Positions 40,234 to 49,752 of a DNA stretch of 64,000 nucleotides are shown here, one piece after another. The stretch lies in NCBI RefSeq assembly GCF_000430825.1, contig NZ_AUMT01000004.1, positions 1 through 64,000 on the forward strand, in the 5' to 3' direction. This DNA comes from Chryseobacterium daeguense DSM 19388 (GTDB taxonomy: Bacteria > Bacteroidota > Bacteroidia > Flavobacteriales > Weeksellaceae). The first letter of the stretch is position 1; each line of letters starts with the position of its first letter. The position numbers and the translations under genes are program-made. The notes below the pieces were generated by a model. That model was given only the letters and a program-made list of their open reading frames with translations. It made no database searches and was not told where the DNA came from.

Positions 40234-41259
40234 TTGAAATTAATTACATTTACAAACAAAGGCATTTACTGTCCTCAGGGAAAATTTTATATTGATCCAT
40301 GGAGGCCTGTAGATTTGGCGGTCATTACCCATGGCCACGCCGACCACGCCCGTTGGGGGATGAAAAAATATCTTTGCCATCATTTTACAAAACCTATTTT
40401 ACATAAAAGGATAAGCGAAGATATTGAATGTCAAAGTGTTGAGTATGGTGAATTCATCAATATTAATGGTGTCAAAGTTTCATTGCATCCCGCCGGGCAT
40501 ATCATTGGTTCTGCACAAATAAGGCTTGAATATAAAGGATATGTAAGTGTGGTTTCAGGGGATTACAAGGTTCAGGATGATGGTCTCAGTACGCCTTTTG
40601 AGTTGGTAAAATGCAATGAATTCGTTACGGAAAGTACATTCGGGCTGCCGATTTATAACTGGCTGGAAGTGGAAGATCTTAATAAAAAGCTTCAGAACTG
40701 GGTTTTAAGAAATAAAGAAAACGGAAAAACATCGGTGTTTATCGGATATTCTTTGGGGAAGGCGCAGCGAATTATGAAAGCAGTTGAAGAATTGGGAAAA
40801 ATACACGTTCACTACTCCATCGGGAAATTAAATGAAGCTTTTGAGGCTGTGGGAATCGATCTGCCGGATTATGAAATTCCGGATTTCCGGGAAAGTGTAA
40901 AACATCTTCAGGATGAGATTGTTATCGTTCCGCCGGCTTTGCTGGATAGTAATGTTATTAAAAAAATTCCTAATGCGGCAACGGCCATCTGCTCCGGATG
41001 GATGCAGGTTCGGGGTGCAAGAAGGTGGCGAAGTGCAGATGCAGGATTTGCCATGAGCGACCATGCGGACTGGAACGGTCTGCTGAAAGCAATACGAGCT
41101 ACAGAGGCGGAAATTGTTCATGTAACACACGGACAAACTGAAGTTTTTTCTAAATATCTAAATGAAATAGGAATAAAATCTGATGTAGTGGAAACCTTGT
41201 ACGGCGATGATGATGAGGAAGCAGCTGAAAAAGAAATCATTGAAAATCCGGAGCCATGA
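40234..41259 (+). CDS. DNA ligase-associated exonuclease
   Basis: A 341-residue metallo-beta-lactamase/beta-CASP nuclease starting with TTG. Metal-binding motifs are AVITHGHADHARWG (residues about 29-42) and HPAGHIIGSAQIRL, then SGDYK. The beta-CASP part includes FIGYSLGKAQRIMKAVEELG, and the end has MSDHADWNGL and VHVTHG. It is the first gene of the conserved bacterial exonuclease-ligase-helicase-PdeM repair cluster and overlaps the ligase gene by 4 bases (ATGA). It is thought to process DNA ends before sealing. Confidence 0.93.
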   Translation: MKLITFTNKGIYCPQGKFYIDPWRPVDLAVITHGHADHARWGMKKYLCHHFTKPILHKRISEDIECQSVEYGEFININGVKVSLHPAGHIIGSAQIRLEYKGYVSVVSGDYKVQDDGLSTPFELVKCNEFVTESTFGLPIYNWLEVEDLNKKLQNWVLRNKENGKTSVFIGYSLGKAQRIMKAVEELGKIHVHYSIGKLNEAFEAVGIDLPDYEIPDFRESVKHLQDEIVIVPPALLDSNVIKKIPNAATAICSGWMQVRGARRWRSADAGFAMSDHADWNGLLKAIRATEAEIVHVTHGQTEVFSKYLNEIGIKSDVVETLYGDDDEEAAEKEIIENPEP

Positions 41260-42836
41260 AACATTTTGCAGAATTGATCAATGCTCTCGAAAGCACCAAT
41301 AAAACCAATGCTAAAATTGATGCCATTATTGATTATCTGGAACGTGCACCGGATGAGGATAAAGTCTGGTTCATAGCCCTTTTTACAGGAAAAAGACCGA
41401 AACGAAATGTCAATACCAACTACATGAAAGAATGGGCGCTGGATATTACAAAACTTCCATTTTGGCTGTTTCAGGAAAGCTATTCTTCTGTGGGCGACCT
41501 TGGTGAAACCCTTTCGCTGATATTGCCGCCACCTACGGAAAAAATTGACCGTTCACTTTCTCAATGGATGAACGATATTATTGACTTAAAAAATAAAACC
41601 GATATTGAGAAAAAAGAATTTGTTTTAAATTCATGGAATGGTCTTGATTATACGGAACGATTGATTTTCAATAAATTATTGGGCGGAAGCTTCAGAATTG
41701 GCGTTTCAGATAAGACGCTGATCAATGCTTTGACTAAGTTTTCAGAACAGGAATCGAGCACCTTGATGCACAGCCTTATGGGAAAATGGACACCTGATGA
41801 AATTTCATTTAAAGAACTGATTTCGGCGGAAAAAATTAACCCTGATAATTCAAAACCCTATCCTTTTTGTCTTGCCTATCCGCTTGAAAAGGATCTGCAA
41901 GAGCTTGGAGAGCCTGATGAATGGCTTGTAGAGTACAAATGGGACGGAATCCGGGGACAGATTATCAAAAGAAACGATGAAGTTTTCATCTGGTCGAGAG
42001 GTGAAGAATTAATTACAGAACAGTTTCCGGAAATAAAAGATGTTGTACAGAATATGCAGGGTAATTTTGTAATAGATGGAGAAATACTTGCGGTGAGGGA
42101 TGGTAAAGTTCTTAATTTTAATGAATTACAGAAAAGATTAAACAGAAAAAGTTTAACAAAAAAAATGCTTTCCGAAATCCCGATTGAAGTTTTTGCTTAT
42201 GATTTATTGGAACTGGAAAATAATGATCTCAGGGAAAAACCTATCTCTGCAAGACGCGCCATGCTGGAAGAATTATTGTTGAATGAACAGCCTGAAAATA
42301 TAAAAATCTCCCAGGTTATTGATTTTGAAAATTGGGATAAGCTTGATTCCATCAGAGAAAATTCAAGGGAAATCAACAGTGAAGGCTTAATGCTGAAACA
42401 AAAGAATTCGCCCTATCATTCCGGCCGGAAAAAAGGTGACTGGTGGAAGTGGAAAATCAACCCTCTTACCATCGATGCCGTCCTAATTTATGCTCAAAAA
42501 GGCAGCGGACGAAGAAGTGCCTACTATACCGATTACACGTTTGCGGTAAAAAACGGTGACTCTCTGGTTACCATTGCAAAAGCCTATTCAGGGCTTACGG
42601 ACAAGGAAATCATGGAAGTAAGCAAGTTTGTAAATAAAAATGCGATTGAGAAATTCGGGCCGGTAAGAACTGTAAAAGCTGAGCTTGTTTTTGAAATTGC
42701 TTTTGAAGGTATTGGGTTTAGTAATCGTCACAAAAGCGGTGTAGCGCTACGTTTTCCAAGAATTTTAAGATGGCGGAAAGATAAAACAGTAGAAGAAATT
42801 GATGATCTGGAAGAGATAAAAAAATTAATACAATAA
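41256..42836 (+). CDS. ATP-dependent DNA ligase of the Lhr-associated cluster
   Basis: A 526-residue ligase. It has an N-terminal alpha-helical DNA-binding domain (residues about 1-190), a nucleotidyltransferase core with motif I VEYKWDGIRGQI (adenylated lysine, KxDG), ELITEQFPEIKDV, VIDGEILAVRDGKVLNFNEL, SEGLMLKQKNSPYHSGRKKG and DWWKWKINPLTIDAVLI, and a C-terminal OB fold ending in GVALRFPRILRWRKDK. It seals nicks using ATP and is distinct from the NAD-dependent replicative LigA. A weak hairpin separates it from the helicase gene. Confidence 0.95.
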   Translation: MKHFAELINALESTNKTNAKIDAIIDYLERAPDEDKVWFIALFTGKRPKRNVNTNYMKEWALDITKLPFWLFQESYSSVGDLGETLSLILPPPTEKIDRSLSQWMNDIIDLKNKTDIEKKEFVLNSWNGLDYTERLIFNKLLGGSFRIGVSDKTLINALTKFSEQESSTLMHSLMGKWTPDEISFKELISAEKINPDNSKPYPFCLAYPLEKDLQELGEPDEWLVEYKWDGIRGQIIKRNDEVFIWSRGEELITEQFPEIKDVVQNMQGNFVIDGEILAVRDGKVLNFNELQKRLNRKSLTKKMLSEIPIEVFAYDLLELENNDLREKPISARRAMLEELLLNEQPENIKISQVIDFENWDKLDSIRENSREINSEGLMLKQKNSPYHSGRKKGDWWKWKINPLTIDAVLIYAQKGSGRRSAYYTDYTFAVKNGDSLVTIAKAYSGLTDKEIMEVSKFVNKNAIEKFGPVRTVKAELVFEIAFEGIGFSNRHKSGVALRFPRILRWRKDKTVEEIDDLEEIKKLIQ

Positions 42837-42848
42837 ATTATAAAAAAG

Positions 42849-42872
42849 CAAATCTCGCAAAGATTTGTTTTA
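42849..42872 (+). terminator. Weak hairpin between ligase and helicase genes
   Basis: CAAATCT (42849-42855) pairs with AGATTTG (42861-42867) over a 5-base loop, followed by TTTTAAT. It may give partial termination within the operon. Confidence 0.45.
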
Positions 42873-42950
42873 ATACTGAGTGAAAAGCCTTTGCGAACAA
42901 AATATGTTTAAAAAACTTTGTGAACCTTACTTTAAAAATAAAAAATAAAT

Positions 42951-45398
42951 TTGAGTAATTTTGAAAATACCAACGGATTCAAGGTCATTCAGCAATGGAT
43001 GGCTGATAAAGGTATTTCTCCGTTCAAATTCCAGATTGATACCTGGCAGAAATTTGAAAACGGCTACAGTGGAATGGTCGTTGCGCCCACAGGTTTTGGA
43101 AAAACATTTTCCGTATTTCTTGCTTTATTAACGAATTTCTTAAATCATCCTGATCAATATAAAAAAGGACTGAAAATGATCTGGATTACTCCCCTTCGTT
43201 CCCTTTCAAAAGATATTGCAAAAGCGATGCAGGAAGCTATTGATAACATTGGTCTGGACTGGCTTGTTGGCGTTCGGAATGGCGACACCGACCCAAAAGT
43301 ACGTCAGCAGCAGGTAAGAAATATGCCTGAAATTCTGATCGTTACACCTGAAAGCTTGCACCTTCTTTTAGCCCAAAAAAATCATGAGCGGTTCTTTAAA
43401 GAAATGAAAGCAATTGTTGTTGATGAATGGCATGAATTATTAGGATCAAAGCGCGGAGTTATCGTAGAACTGGGCATTTCTCAGGTCATGAAATATGTTC
43501 CGAAAATAAAAATATGGGGAATTACGGCAACCATAGGAAATCTCGAAGAAGCGATGGATATTTTGATTCCTTACGATATTAAAAAAACAAAAATTACAGC
43601 CAAAGAACATAAAAAGATTGATATCCTTCCTGTTTTTCCAGATGAAGTTGAAATTTTACCGTGGGCTGGGCATTTGGGCGCAAAACTGGCTGATAAAATA
43701 GTTCCGATTATCCTTGAATCAAAATCTACAATTGTTTTCACAAACACCCGGAGCCAGAGCGAAATGTGGTACCAGCTGCTGCTAAATGCATATCCTGATT
43801 TTGCAGGACAGATCGCGATCCACCACAGTTCGATTGATGCACATTTAAGAATCTGGATTGAGGAAAATTTAAGTTCAGGAAAATTGAAAGCGGTTGTTTC
43901 CACTTCATCTTTAGATTTAGGTATCGACTTTAAACCTGTTGATACTGTGATACAAGTAGGTTCTGCGAAAGGGGTTGCAAGATTTCTTCAGCGGGCGGGG
44001 CGAAGCGGCCACTCCCCTTTTGAAACGTCAAAAATTTACTGCGTCCCAACCCATTCTTTGGAATTAATTGAAGTAGCTGCCTTAAAAGAAGCTGTCAGAC
44101 AAAAGGTTATTGAACCCCGTGAACCGCAGGTTTTGTGCTTTGATGTTTTGGTTCAGTTTTTAATGACATTAGCCATTGGTGACGGATTTTATCCCGAAGA
44201 TTTACATCAAAGGATTAAAAAAGTATATGCATTCCAGGAAATGACGGATGAGGAATGGAAAAGCATCCTTGATTTTCTTACCATAGGAGGAAGTGTTTTG
44301 AAAAGCTACGAAGAATTCCATAAGATAGTGATCATGGAAGATGGCCTGTATAAAGTTACATCAAGGAAAATCGCTATGCTTCACCGCATGAATATGGGAG
44401 TTATCGTAAGTGATGCGATGTTTAAGGTGAAATTTATTTCCGGGGGTTATATCGGGATGGTGGAGGAATATTTTATATCAAAATTAAAAAAAGATGAAAA
44501 ATTTATTCTGGCCGGAAGAGTTCTTGAAGTGGCTATGATCAAAGATATGACGGTTTATGTACGGGCTGCAAAAGGAAAAGCATTTGCGCCGAGCTATCTG
44601 GGTGGAAGATTGCCTTTGAGTTCAAATTTAGGTCATTTCTTAAGGGAAAAACTATCAGGGGCACTCAATCCAAAAGCGTCAGAAAAGGAACTGAAATTTT
44701 TACATCCTTTATTAGCCAATCAAGAAGAACGTTCACATATCCCTAAAGATGATGAATTTCTGGTAGAATTAATAAAAAACCGTGAGGGTTATCATTTGTT
44801 TATGTACCCATTTGAAGGGCGGTTGGTACACGAAGTAATGTCTGCGTTAATAGCGTATCGTATATCAAAGCTGGCGCCTATTTCCTTTTCCATGGCGATG
44901 AATGATTACGGTTTTGAGTTATTCAGTGATAAAGAAATTCCTTTAAATGAAGAAAATTTGGAAAAAATTTTAACCAGAGAAAATCTGATGACGGATGTAA
45001 TTTCAAGCATCAATTCTGCAGAAATGGCAAGGCGTAAATTTCGCGATATTGCTGTAATCTCGGGTATGGTGATTCAAAATTATGCCGGAAAACAGCGTTC
45101 CAATAAATCCCTCCAAAGCTCGGCAGGCCTTATTTTTAAAGTGTTGGAAGATTATGATCCCAACCATTTCCTGGTAAGGCAGGCCTATACAGAGGTTTTT
45201 AATGCGCAGCTTCAGGAACAGCGATTGGTAGAGGCTTTTAAACGAATAGAAAAATCAAAAATTATTTTGAAATTTGCTAATACTTTTACACCTTTAAGCT
45301 TCCCTATTAAAGTCGACAGCTTACGTCAAACTCTTTCCAGTGAAGGGCTGGACTCAAGAATTCAAAGGATGATTGCACAGGCGAAAAAAATACATTAA
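42951..45398 (+). CDS. DNA ligase-associated DEXH-box helicase (Lhr-like)
   Basis: An 815-residue superfamily 2 helicase that starts with TTG. Motif I is MVVAPTGFGKTFSVFLALL, motif II is AIVVDEWHELLG (DEWH instead of DEAH), motif III GITATIGN, motif IV region STIVFTNTRSQSEMWYQLL, motif V STSSLDLGIDFKPVDTVIQV and motif VI RFLQRAGRSGH. The C-terminal half carries the Lhr-type winged helix and beta-barrel region. Lhr core proteins translocate 3' to 5' on single-stranded DNA. The length is close to the cluster-associated family and shorter than full Lhr. Confidence 0.94.
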   Translation: MSNFENTNGFKVIQQWMADKGISPFKFQIDTWQKFENGYSGMVVAPTGFGKTFSVFLALLTNFLNHPDQYKKGLKMIWITPLRSLSKDIAKAMQEAIDNIGLDWLVGVRNGDTDPKVRQQQVRNMPEILIVTPESLHLLLAQKNHERFFKEMKAIVVDEWHELLGSKRGVIVELGISQVMKYVPKIKIWGITATIGNLEEAMDILIPYDIKKTKITAKEHKKIDILPVFPDEVEILPWAGHLGAKLADKIVPIILESKSTIVFTNTRSQSEMWYQLLLNAYPDFAGQIAIHHSSIDAHLRIWIEENLSSGKLKAVVSTSSLDLGIDFKPVDTVIQVGSAKGVARFLQRAGRSGHSPFETSKIYCVPTHSLELIEVAALKEAVRQKVIEPREPQVLCFDVLVQFLMTLAIGDGFYPEDLHQRIKKVYAFQEMTDEEWKSILDFLTIGGSVLKSYEEFHKIVIMEDGLYKVTSRKIAMLHRMNMGVIVSDAMFKVKFISGGYIGMVEEYFISKLKKDEKFILAGRVLEVAMIKDMTVYVRAAKGKAFAPSYLGGRLPLSSNLGHFLREKLSGALNPKASEKELKFLHPLLANQEERSHIPKDDEFLVELIKNREGYHLFMYPFEGRLVHEVMSALIAYRISKLAPISFSMAMNDYGFELFSDKEIPLNEENLEKILTRENLMTDVISSINSAEMARRKFRDIAVISGMVIQNYAGKQRSNKSLQSSAGLIFKVLEDYDPNHFLVRQAYTEVFNAQLQEQRLVEAFKRIEKSKIILKFANTFTPLSFPIKVDSLRQTLSSEGLDSRIQRMIAQAKKIH

Positions 45399-45477
45399 TT
45401 ATGAAATCTTAGATCAGTAAATAGTCAAAAAATCTTTGCTTCCCTGTGTTAAGTATAGATAAAATTTTAAATTAAAA

Positions 45478-46122
45478 ATGAATATTTCAGTAAAAAACAT
45501 AAAAATTAAAAACGAAACATTTACTTTAACCAATCAGCGTGCTGTATTTTGGAAAAGGGAAAAAGCCCTGATCCTGTCTGACCTTCACATTGGCAAAACA
45601 GCCCATTTCAGGAAAAACGGGATTGCCCTGGCTAATCATATTATGAAAAGTGATCTGGAAAGGCTTTCCGTTTTGATTGAATATTTCCAGCCTGAGAAAT
45701 TTCTTGTTGTAGGTGATCTGCTGCACGCCGGAGATAACTCTGATGTAGATGAATTCTGTACATGGAGAAACCAGTATCCGGATTTACAATTTCACCTTAT
45801 AGAAGGAAATCACGATAAAATTTCCAAAACTCTGGAATCAAAATTATGTTTAAATTTTAAAGAAGATATTCTTGAAATTGATGATTTTATTCTTATCCAT
45901 GATTTTAAAAAAAGCCTTGAAAAATTTCAGATTACTGGGCATATCCATCCCGGATTTGTCATTAATTCTTCTGTAAAAAATATCAAACTACCTTGCTTTG
46001 TATTAACAGAAAACCAATTGCTGCTGCCTGCTTTCAGTGAGTTTACGGGCCTGGATACAAAAAATCTTCCTAAAAAAGGAAGATTCTATGTGTTTACTGA
46101 TTCTGAGATTTACGAAATTTAA
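45478..46122 (+). CDS. pdeM: Ligase-associated DNA damage response endonuclease PdeM
   Basis: A 214-residue calcineurin-like metallophosphoesterase. The dimetal motifs are LILSDLHIGKTAHFRK (DxH), FLVVGDLLHAG (GDxxH), LIEGNHDKI (GNHD), ILIHDFKK and ITGHIHPGF (GHxH). It completes the exonuclease, ligase, helicase and endonuclease set and starts 80 bases after the helicase. The product is a predicted cytoplasmic nuclease acting in DNA repair. It overlaps nothing; the convergent acetyltransferase ends 5 bases away. Confidence 0.92.
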   Translation: MNISVKNIKIKNETFTLTNQRAVFWKREKALILSDLHIGKTAHFRKNGIALANHIMKSDLERLSVLIEYFQPEKFLVVGDLLHAGDNSDVDEFCTWRNQYPDLQFHLIEGNHDKISKTLESKLCLNFKEDILEIDDFILIHDFKKSLEKFQITGHIHPGFVINSSVKNIKLPCFVLTENQLLLPAFSEFTGLDTKNLPKKGRFYVFTDSEIYEI

Positions 46123-46126
46123 AATT

Positions 46127-46648
46127 TTAATCTAAAGTTTTCTTCATCATTAAATCTGTCTGTTCGTCATTTCCAAGTCTGAAAATATGTTTATCAAATT
46201 CTACAAAACCATTTTTTTTGTAAAAATTAACTGCCTTGAGATTTTCTTCCCAAACACCCAGCCATAAGTATTTTTTCTTTTGCTGTTCGGCAGTTTCCAA
46301 AGCTTTATCATATAAAAGCTGGCCTACTTTTTTTCCGTGATGTGAGCTTTTTACATAAATTCTTTCAATTTCCAATGAGGTTTCATCCTGAAGCTCGGTC
46401 TGTGCCTTTCCCGAATTTACTTTCAGGTATCCTACAGGCTGATCTTCTTCCCAAGCAATGAAGAACAGGGAATCGGGATTATTCAGTTCTCCCATCAATT
46501 TCTCAGCAGAAAAGCTCTCATCAAGGTAATTCTGCATTTCTTCTTCTGAGTTATCTTTTGCGAAAGTTTCATAAAAAGTTTCCCTTCCTATAGTCTGAAG
46601 AGTTTCAAGATCTTCAGAAACGGCTTTATTTATTATAATGGTAGACAT
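46127..46648 (-). CDS. GNAT-family N-acetyltransferase
   Basis: A 173-residue acetyl-CoA-dependent transferase. GNAT motif A is LEIERIYVKSSHHGKKVGQL-LYDKAL (the pyrophosphate-binding R/QxxGxG/A is degenerate: HHGKKVG), motif B is LWLGVWEENLKAVNFYKKNG, and the end is FRLGNDEQTDLMMKK. The N-terminal FYETFAKDNSEEEMQNYLDE segment is typical of the spermidine/protein acetyltransferase-like subgroup. The substrate is unknown. It is monocistronic. Confidence 0.88.
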   Translation of the reverse strand: MSTIIINKAVSEDLETLQTIGRETFYETFAKDNSEEEMQNYLDESFSAEKLMGELNNPDSLFFIAWEEDQPVGYLKVNSGKAQTELQDETSLEIERIYVKSSHHGKKVGQLLYDKALETAEQQKKKYLWLGVWEENLKAVNFYKKNGFVEFDKHIFRLGNDEQTDLMMKKTLD

Positions 46649-46705
46649 GTTTTTTAAAATTTAAATTAGGTTTGGAATCGGAAAGATTTACTCTAAAATA
46701 AAATA

Positions 46706-47286
46706 TTATGAGAATAAAATTTTATTGAATGCTTCTGCAGCCAAGTGTACCTGAACCGTTCAGTCATCAGCAGCCTCACTTCCAGCATCATCTGAGATAT
46801 ATTTTAAACAGAGAAAAGGAATATTTTCTTTCATGGCAATGAGCGCCAATGGGTAAGCTTCCATGTCTACAATATTGTAATCTGTTTCCGAATGGTTCAT
46901 TTCAAAACTGTCGCCGCTTCCGCAAATGCCTTCAGGAAGGTTTTCTTTCTGCAATCCATATTCTAAAACAGGTGGAATTCCGGAAAGCGGAGTTTCGTAT
47001 AAGCTGAATCCAAGACCTCTTACATCCATGTCCCGCTGAATGAATTTTGTACAGCAAACCACATCTCCTTTATAAAATTTTTACTTCCGGCTGAACCTAA
47101 ATTTATTATAAGTTTTGGTCTGTTTCGATGAATTTCTTTCGTTAATTCTACTGCTGCATTTACTTTTCCTATACCTGTAATAAGTTTATTCTTGTCTTTG
47201 AAAGCTTTTCCCGCTTCAGAGTCAAGAGCAAAAACAAAAAGCGTATCTTCCACGGCAAATTGATGCTCGTTATTAATCTTTATCAT
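46706..47286 (-). pseudogene. Purine-nucleosidase-like phosphorylase (MTAN superfamily) with two lesions
   Basis: The N-terminal part (47286 downward) reads IKINNEHQFAVEDTLFVFAL, then TGIGKVNAAVELT and LIINLGSAGSKNF. A missing base in a short T-run near 47078 shifts the frame. The true continuation is FYKGDVVCCTKFIQRDMDVR, GLGFSLYETPLSG, YNIVDMEAYPLALIAMKE and KYISDDAGSEAADD. There a TGA (46760-46762) replaces an expected TGG, after which the frame continues TVQVHLAAEAFNKILFS to TAA at 46706-46708. The family cleaves methylthioadenosine or S-adenosylhomocysteine. With both lesions the product should be inactive. Confidence 0.8.
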
Positions 47287-47296
47287 TTGCTAAACA

Positions 47297-47992
47297 TTAA
47301 ATTTCACAACCGTCTGTATCACAAGAACTCCCTTTTTCTCCGGTATTATTTTGAGAAACGGTTTCATCATAAGTCTGCTGAAGTGCACTTTCGAATAGTT
47401 CAACAGGCTGTGCACCGGAAACTGCGTATTTACCATTTAAGATAAAAAACGGAACCCCTGAAATTCCATTATTCCTGGCTTCCATGATATCCTGATTTAC
47501 TTTATAATCAAGCTCTTCCGTAGTCAGAATTTTTTCTGCTTCACTTTTGTTTATGCCTAAAAATTCTGCTATAGAAATTAACGTTTAGATATTTCCAACA
47601 TTTTTTCCTTCAATAAAATGTGCTTTGAAAAGAGCTTCTTCAGCTTCGTTGGACTTATTATATTTTTTTGCCAGATGCAGTAATCTGTGGGCGGAAAAAG
47701 TATTGGTAATGAGTGCTTTATCGAAATTAAAATCAATTCCCGCGCTTTTTCCCATCTGCGAAACCTGCTGAATCATTTGACGGGCCTGAGCTTCAGGAAA
47801 ACCTTTTTTCTCTTTAAAATATTCGATTGTATTTTTTGATTCTTTCGGGTTCAATTCCGGATCCAGCTGAAAGCTTTTCCACTCTACCTGCACGTCATCT
47901 TTGAATGGCATTTTTTGCAGAGCCTGTTCAAAATTATTTTTCCCGATATAGCAAAAAGGGCACATGACATCTGACCAGATTTCTATTTTCAT
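47297..47992 (-). pseudogene. FrnE-like DsbA-family oxidoreductase with internal stop codon
   Basis: The 231-residue frame is interrupted by TAA at 47585-47587. Before it comes KIEIWSDVMCPFCYIGKNNF (CPFC redox motif, cytoplasmic, no signal) and a helical insert. After the stop, in the same frame, the family continues: LISIAEFLGINKSEAEKILT, DIMEARNNGISGVPFFILNG (cis-Pro loop GVPFF) and a Cys-rich end (SSCDTDGC). A single base change from GAA, AAA or CAA would explain the stop. Two separate polypeptides are unlikely to work. Confidence 0.85.
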
Positions 47993-48130
47993 TTATAAAT
48001 TCAAAATTAGATTAAGCACAAAAATACTTAATTTAAACAAAGCTTCCACGGATTATCTATCGCTTTTTACGATGTGTTTTATTGAAAAAATTATTTTCAT
48101 TATTATTAAATTATTAAAGAAATTTGTAGT

Positions 48131-48862
48131 ATGAAAATTATACCGCTCAAGGAAGGAAATTTTTCTACCAACAAGACCAAAGACTTTACTTTATTAACAG
48201 AAGAAAACAGAGGAACCGAGGAAGGAATAAAAATGTCCGTACAGCCTTTTCTTGTGATTACCGAAAAGGATATTATTCTTCTTGATGCCGGAATTGGCTG
48301 GAAAAATGAAAACGGCGAAACCATTATTTCGGAAATTTTTAAACAGAACCATATCCGGGAGGATCAGGTAACCAAAGTGTTGCTTTCACATCTGCATAAA
48401 GATCATATTGAAACTGTAATTACGCGGACAGGAAATGGTTTCCAACCTACCTTTCCCAATGCTGAAATTTATATTCAGAAGCGTGAGCTTGGTTTCGCAT
48501 TAGAAAATAAAGGGAGCTTTTCTTTTGATTTTGATAGCCTGGAAAAGCTCATTGAACTCGAAAATATTGTCTGGATGGACGATGATGTGGGGCAAATCAC
48601 AGATGAAATATCGTATGAAGTGGTGGGCGGACATACCCCGTTTATGCAGGTTTTTTGGATCCGGGAAAATGACGAAACAGTTTTCTATGGAGCTGATAAT
48701 CTTCCTCAAGAGTCTTACCTTAAATATCATTTAGCCTATAAAAGTGATTTTGACGGCCGAAAAGCAATGGACTTAAGAATAAAATGGGAAAAAGAAGCCA
48801 TCGAAAATCACTGGAAAGTATTGCTTTACCACGATCTTGACAAGGCTTTTCTCAGTTTTTAA
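48131..48862 (+). CDS. MBL-fold metallo-hydrolase
   Basis: A 243-residue cytoplasmic protein with the metallo-beta-lactamase fold. It has FLVITEKDIILLDAGIGW, the metal motif VLLSHLHKDHIETV (HxHxDH), VVGGHTPFMQVFWI (second His), FYGADNLPQ (bridging Asp) and a terminal LLYHDLD (third His). The length and order suit the lactonase/glyoxalase-like branch. The substrate is unknown. It is monocistronic. Confidence 0.88.
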   Translation: MKIIPLKEGNFSTNKTKDFTLLTEENRGTEEGIKMSVQPFLVITEKDIILLDAGIGWKNENGETIISEIFKQNHIREDQVTKVLLSHLHKDHIETVITRTGNGFQPTFPNAEIYIQKRELGFALENKGSFSFDFDSLEKLIELENIVWMDDDVGQITDEISYEVVGGHTPFMQVFWIRENDETVFYGADNLPQESYLKYHLAYKSDFDGRKAMDLRIKWEKEAIENHWKVLLYHDLDKAFLSF

Positions 48863-48877
48863 CTAAAAAGAAATGGT

Positions 48878-49219
48878 TTAAAGATCATTAAACCATTTAT
48901 AAATATCAACCTCAGAAGGAATGCTGAGCTTTTTTCTGAGTCTGTTTTTCCTGTTTTGAATAGCTTTTGGAGTTACAAAAGTATAGGTTGCGATTTCTTT
49001 TGTAGTAAAGTTTAGTTTCAGATAAATGCAGAATGTCAATTCAGAATTTTTAAGATTAGGCTGAATAGCAGACAGTTTCCCGAAAAAATCAGGATATACC
49101 AGCCTGAATTTATTTAACAAGCGGGGAGAATTTTCTTTGGCCAAAGCTAAAATTTCATCTTGTACAAAAATCTTTTGGTTTAAATCTTCTAAATTGAATT
49201 CAGGTCTCTCGTTTTTCAT
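48878..49219 (-). CDS. Helix-turn-helix (LuxR-like) protein, short
   Basis: A 113-residue protein. Its C-terminal 60 residues (LKLNFTTKEIATYTFVTPKA, IQNRKNRLRKKLSIPSEVDI) match the LuxR-type DNA-binding domain found at the end of large flavobacterial TPR-containing regulators of 500-600 residues. Only a short N-terminal region precedes it here, so this may be a stand-alone small regulator or a 5'-truncated remnant. No response-regulator or sensor domain is nearby. Confidence 0.65.
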   Translation of the reverse strand: MKNERPEFNLEDLNQKIFVQDEILALAKENSPRLLNKFRLVYPDFFGKLSAIQPNLKNSELTFCIYLKLNFTTKEIATYTFVTPKAIQNRKNRLRKKLSIPSEVDIYKWFNDL

Positions 49220-49752
49220 AATGTTTTTCTCATCTCTAATAAGTTCTGTAGCATCAGACAGGCTTTCAGAATCAAATAATCTTTACTTACTCTCTTCAAC
49301 ATCTCTTTTTTGCTAAATCTATCTGTTGAAGTTTATTTTTATCAAAAATCTACGTGTATAAAAATATTGTTAGTCTCCTTACTTAGGCCATTTTCATTAT
49401 TTTTTTATTTAGACTTAAAAAAATTATAAACAGAAATAAAAGCAAAGAAAGAAAAAATGATTATAATTTTATTCAATTGAAATACCACATACATACCACG
49501 TAAATTTTAAAAATAGTATGCCTGTTTTATTTTTGAATTTTTTTCTGCTTCCGCTCTATTCTCTATTCTATGGTTCAAAAGTAGGATATTATATGGTCTC
49601 GACTTTATGATTATAATCAACACCTGTTTTTTATTTAGAAGATCGTATGTCTTTACTTTTTATCATTTATCATTACAATAACAAATATTAATTTGTTTAG
49701 CTGTTTAATATTTTTTAAATTGAAATTAGTTTTTAGATTAAATAATTACAGT
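49220..49752. other. Long AT-rich intergenic region
   Basis: No gene is supported. The notable segment is 49575-49597, where TCAAAAGTAGGATATT is followed by ATATGGT. It differs in one base from 38625-38640 in the biotin promoter region and shares the nearby TTATATGGT, and it contains a minus-strand -7 box TACTTTTG (49576-49583). Otherwise only AT-rich low-information sequence is seen. Confidence 0.6.

Noticed and set aside
49220..49752. Possible missing 5' part of the LuxR-like HTH gene
   Set aside because: No continuation of a TPR or sensor domain could be found in any minus-strand frame upstream of 49219.
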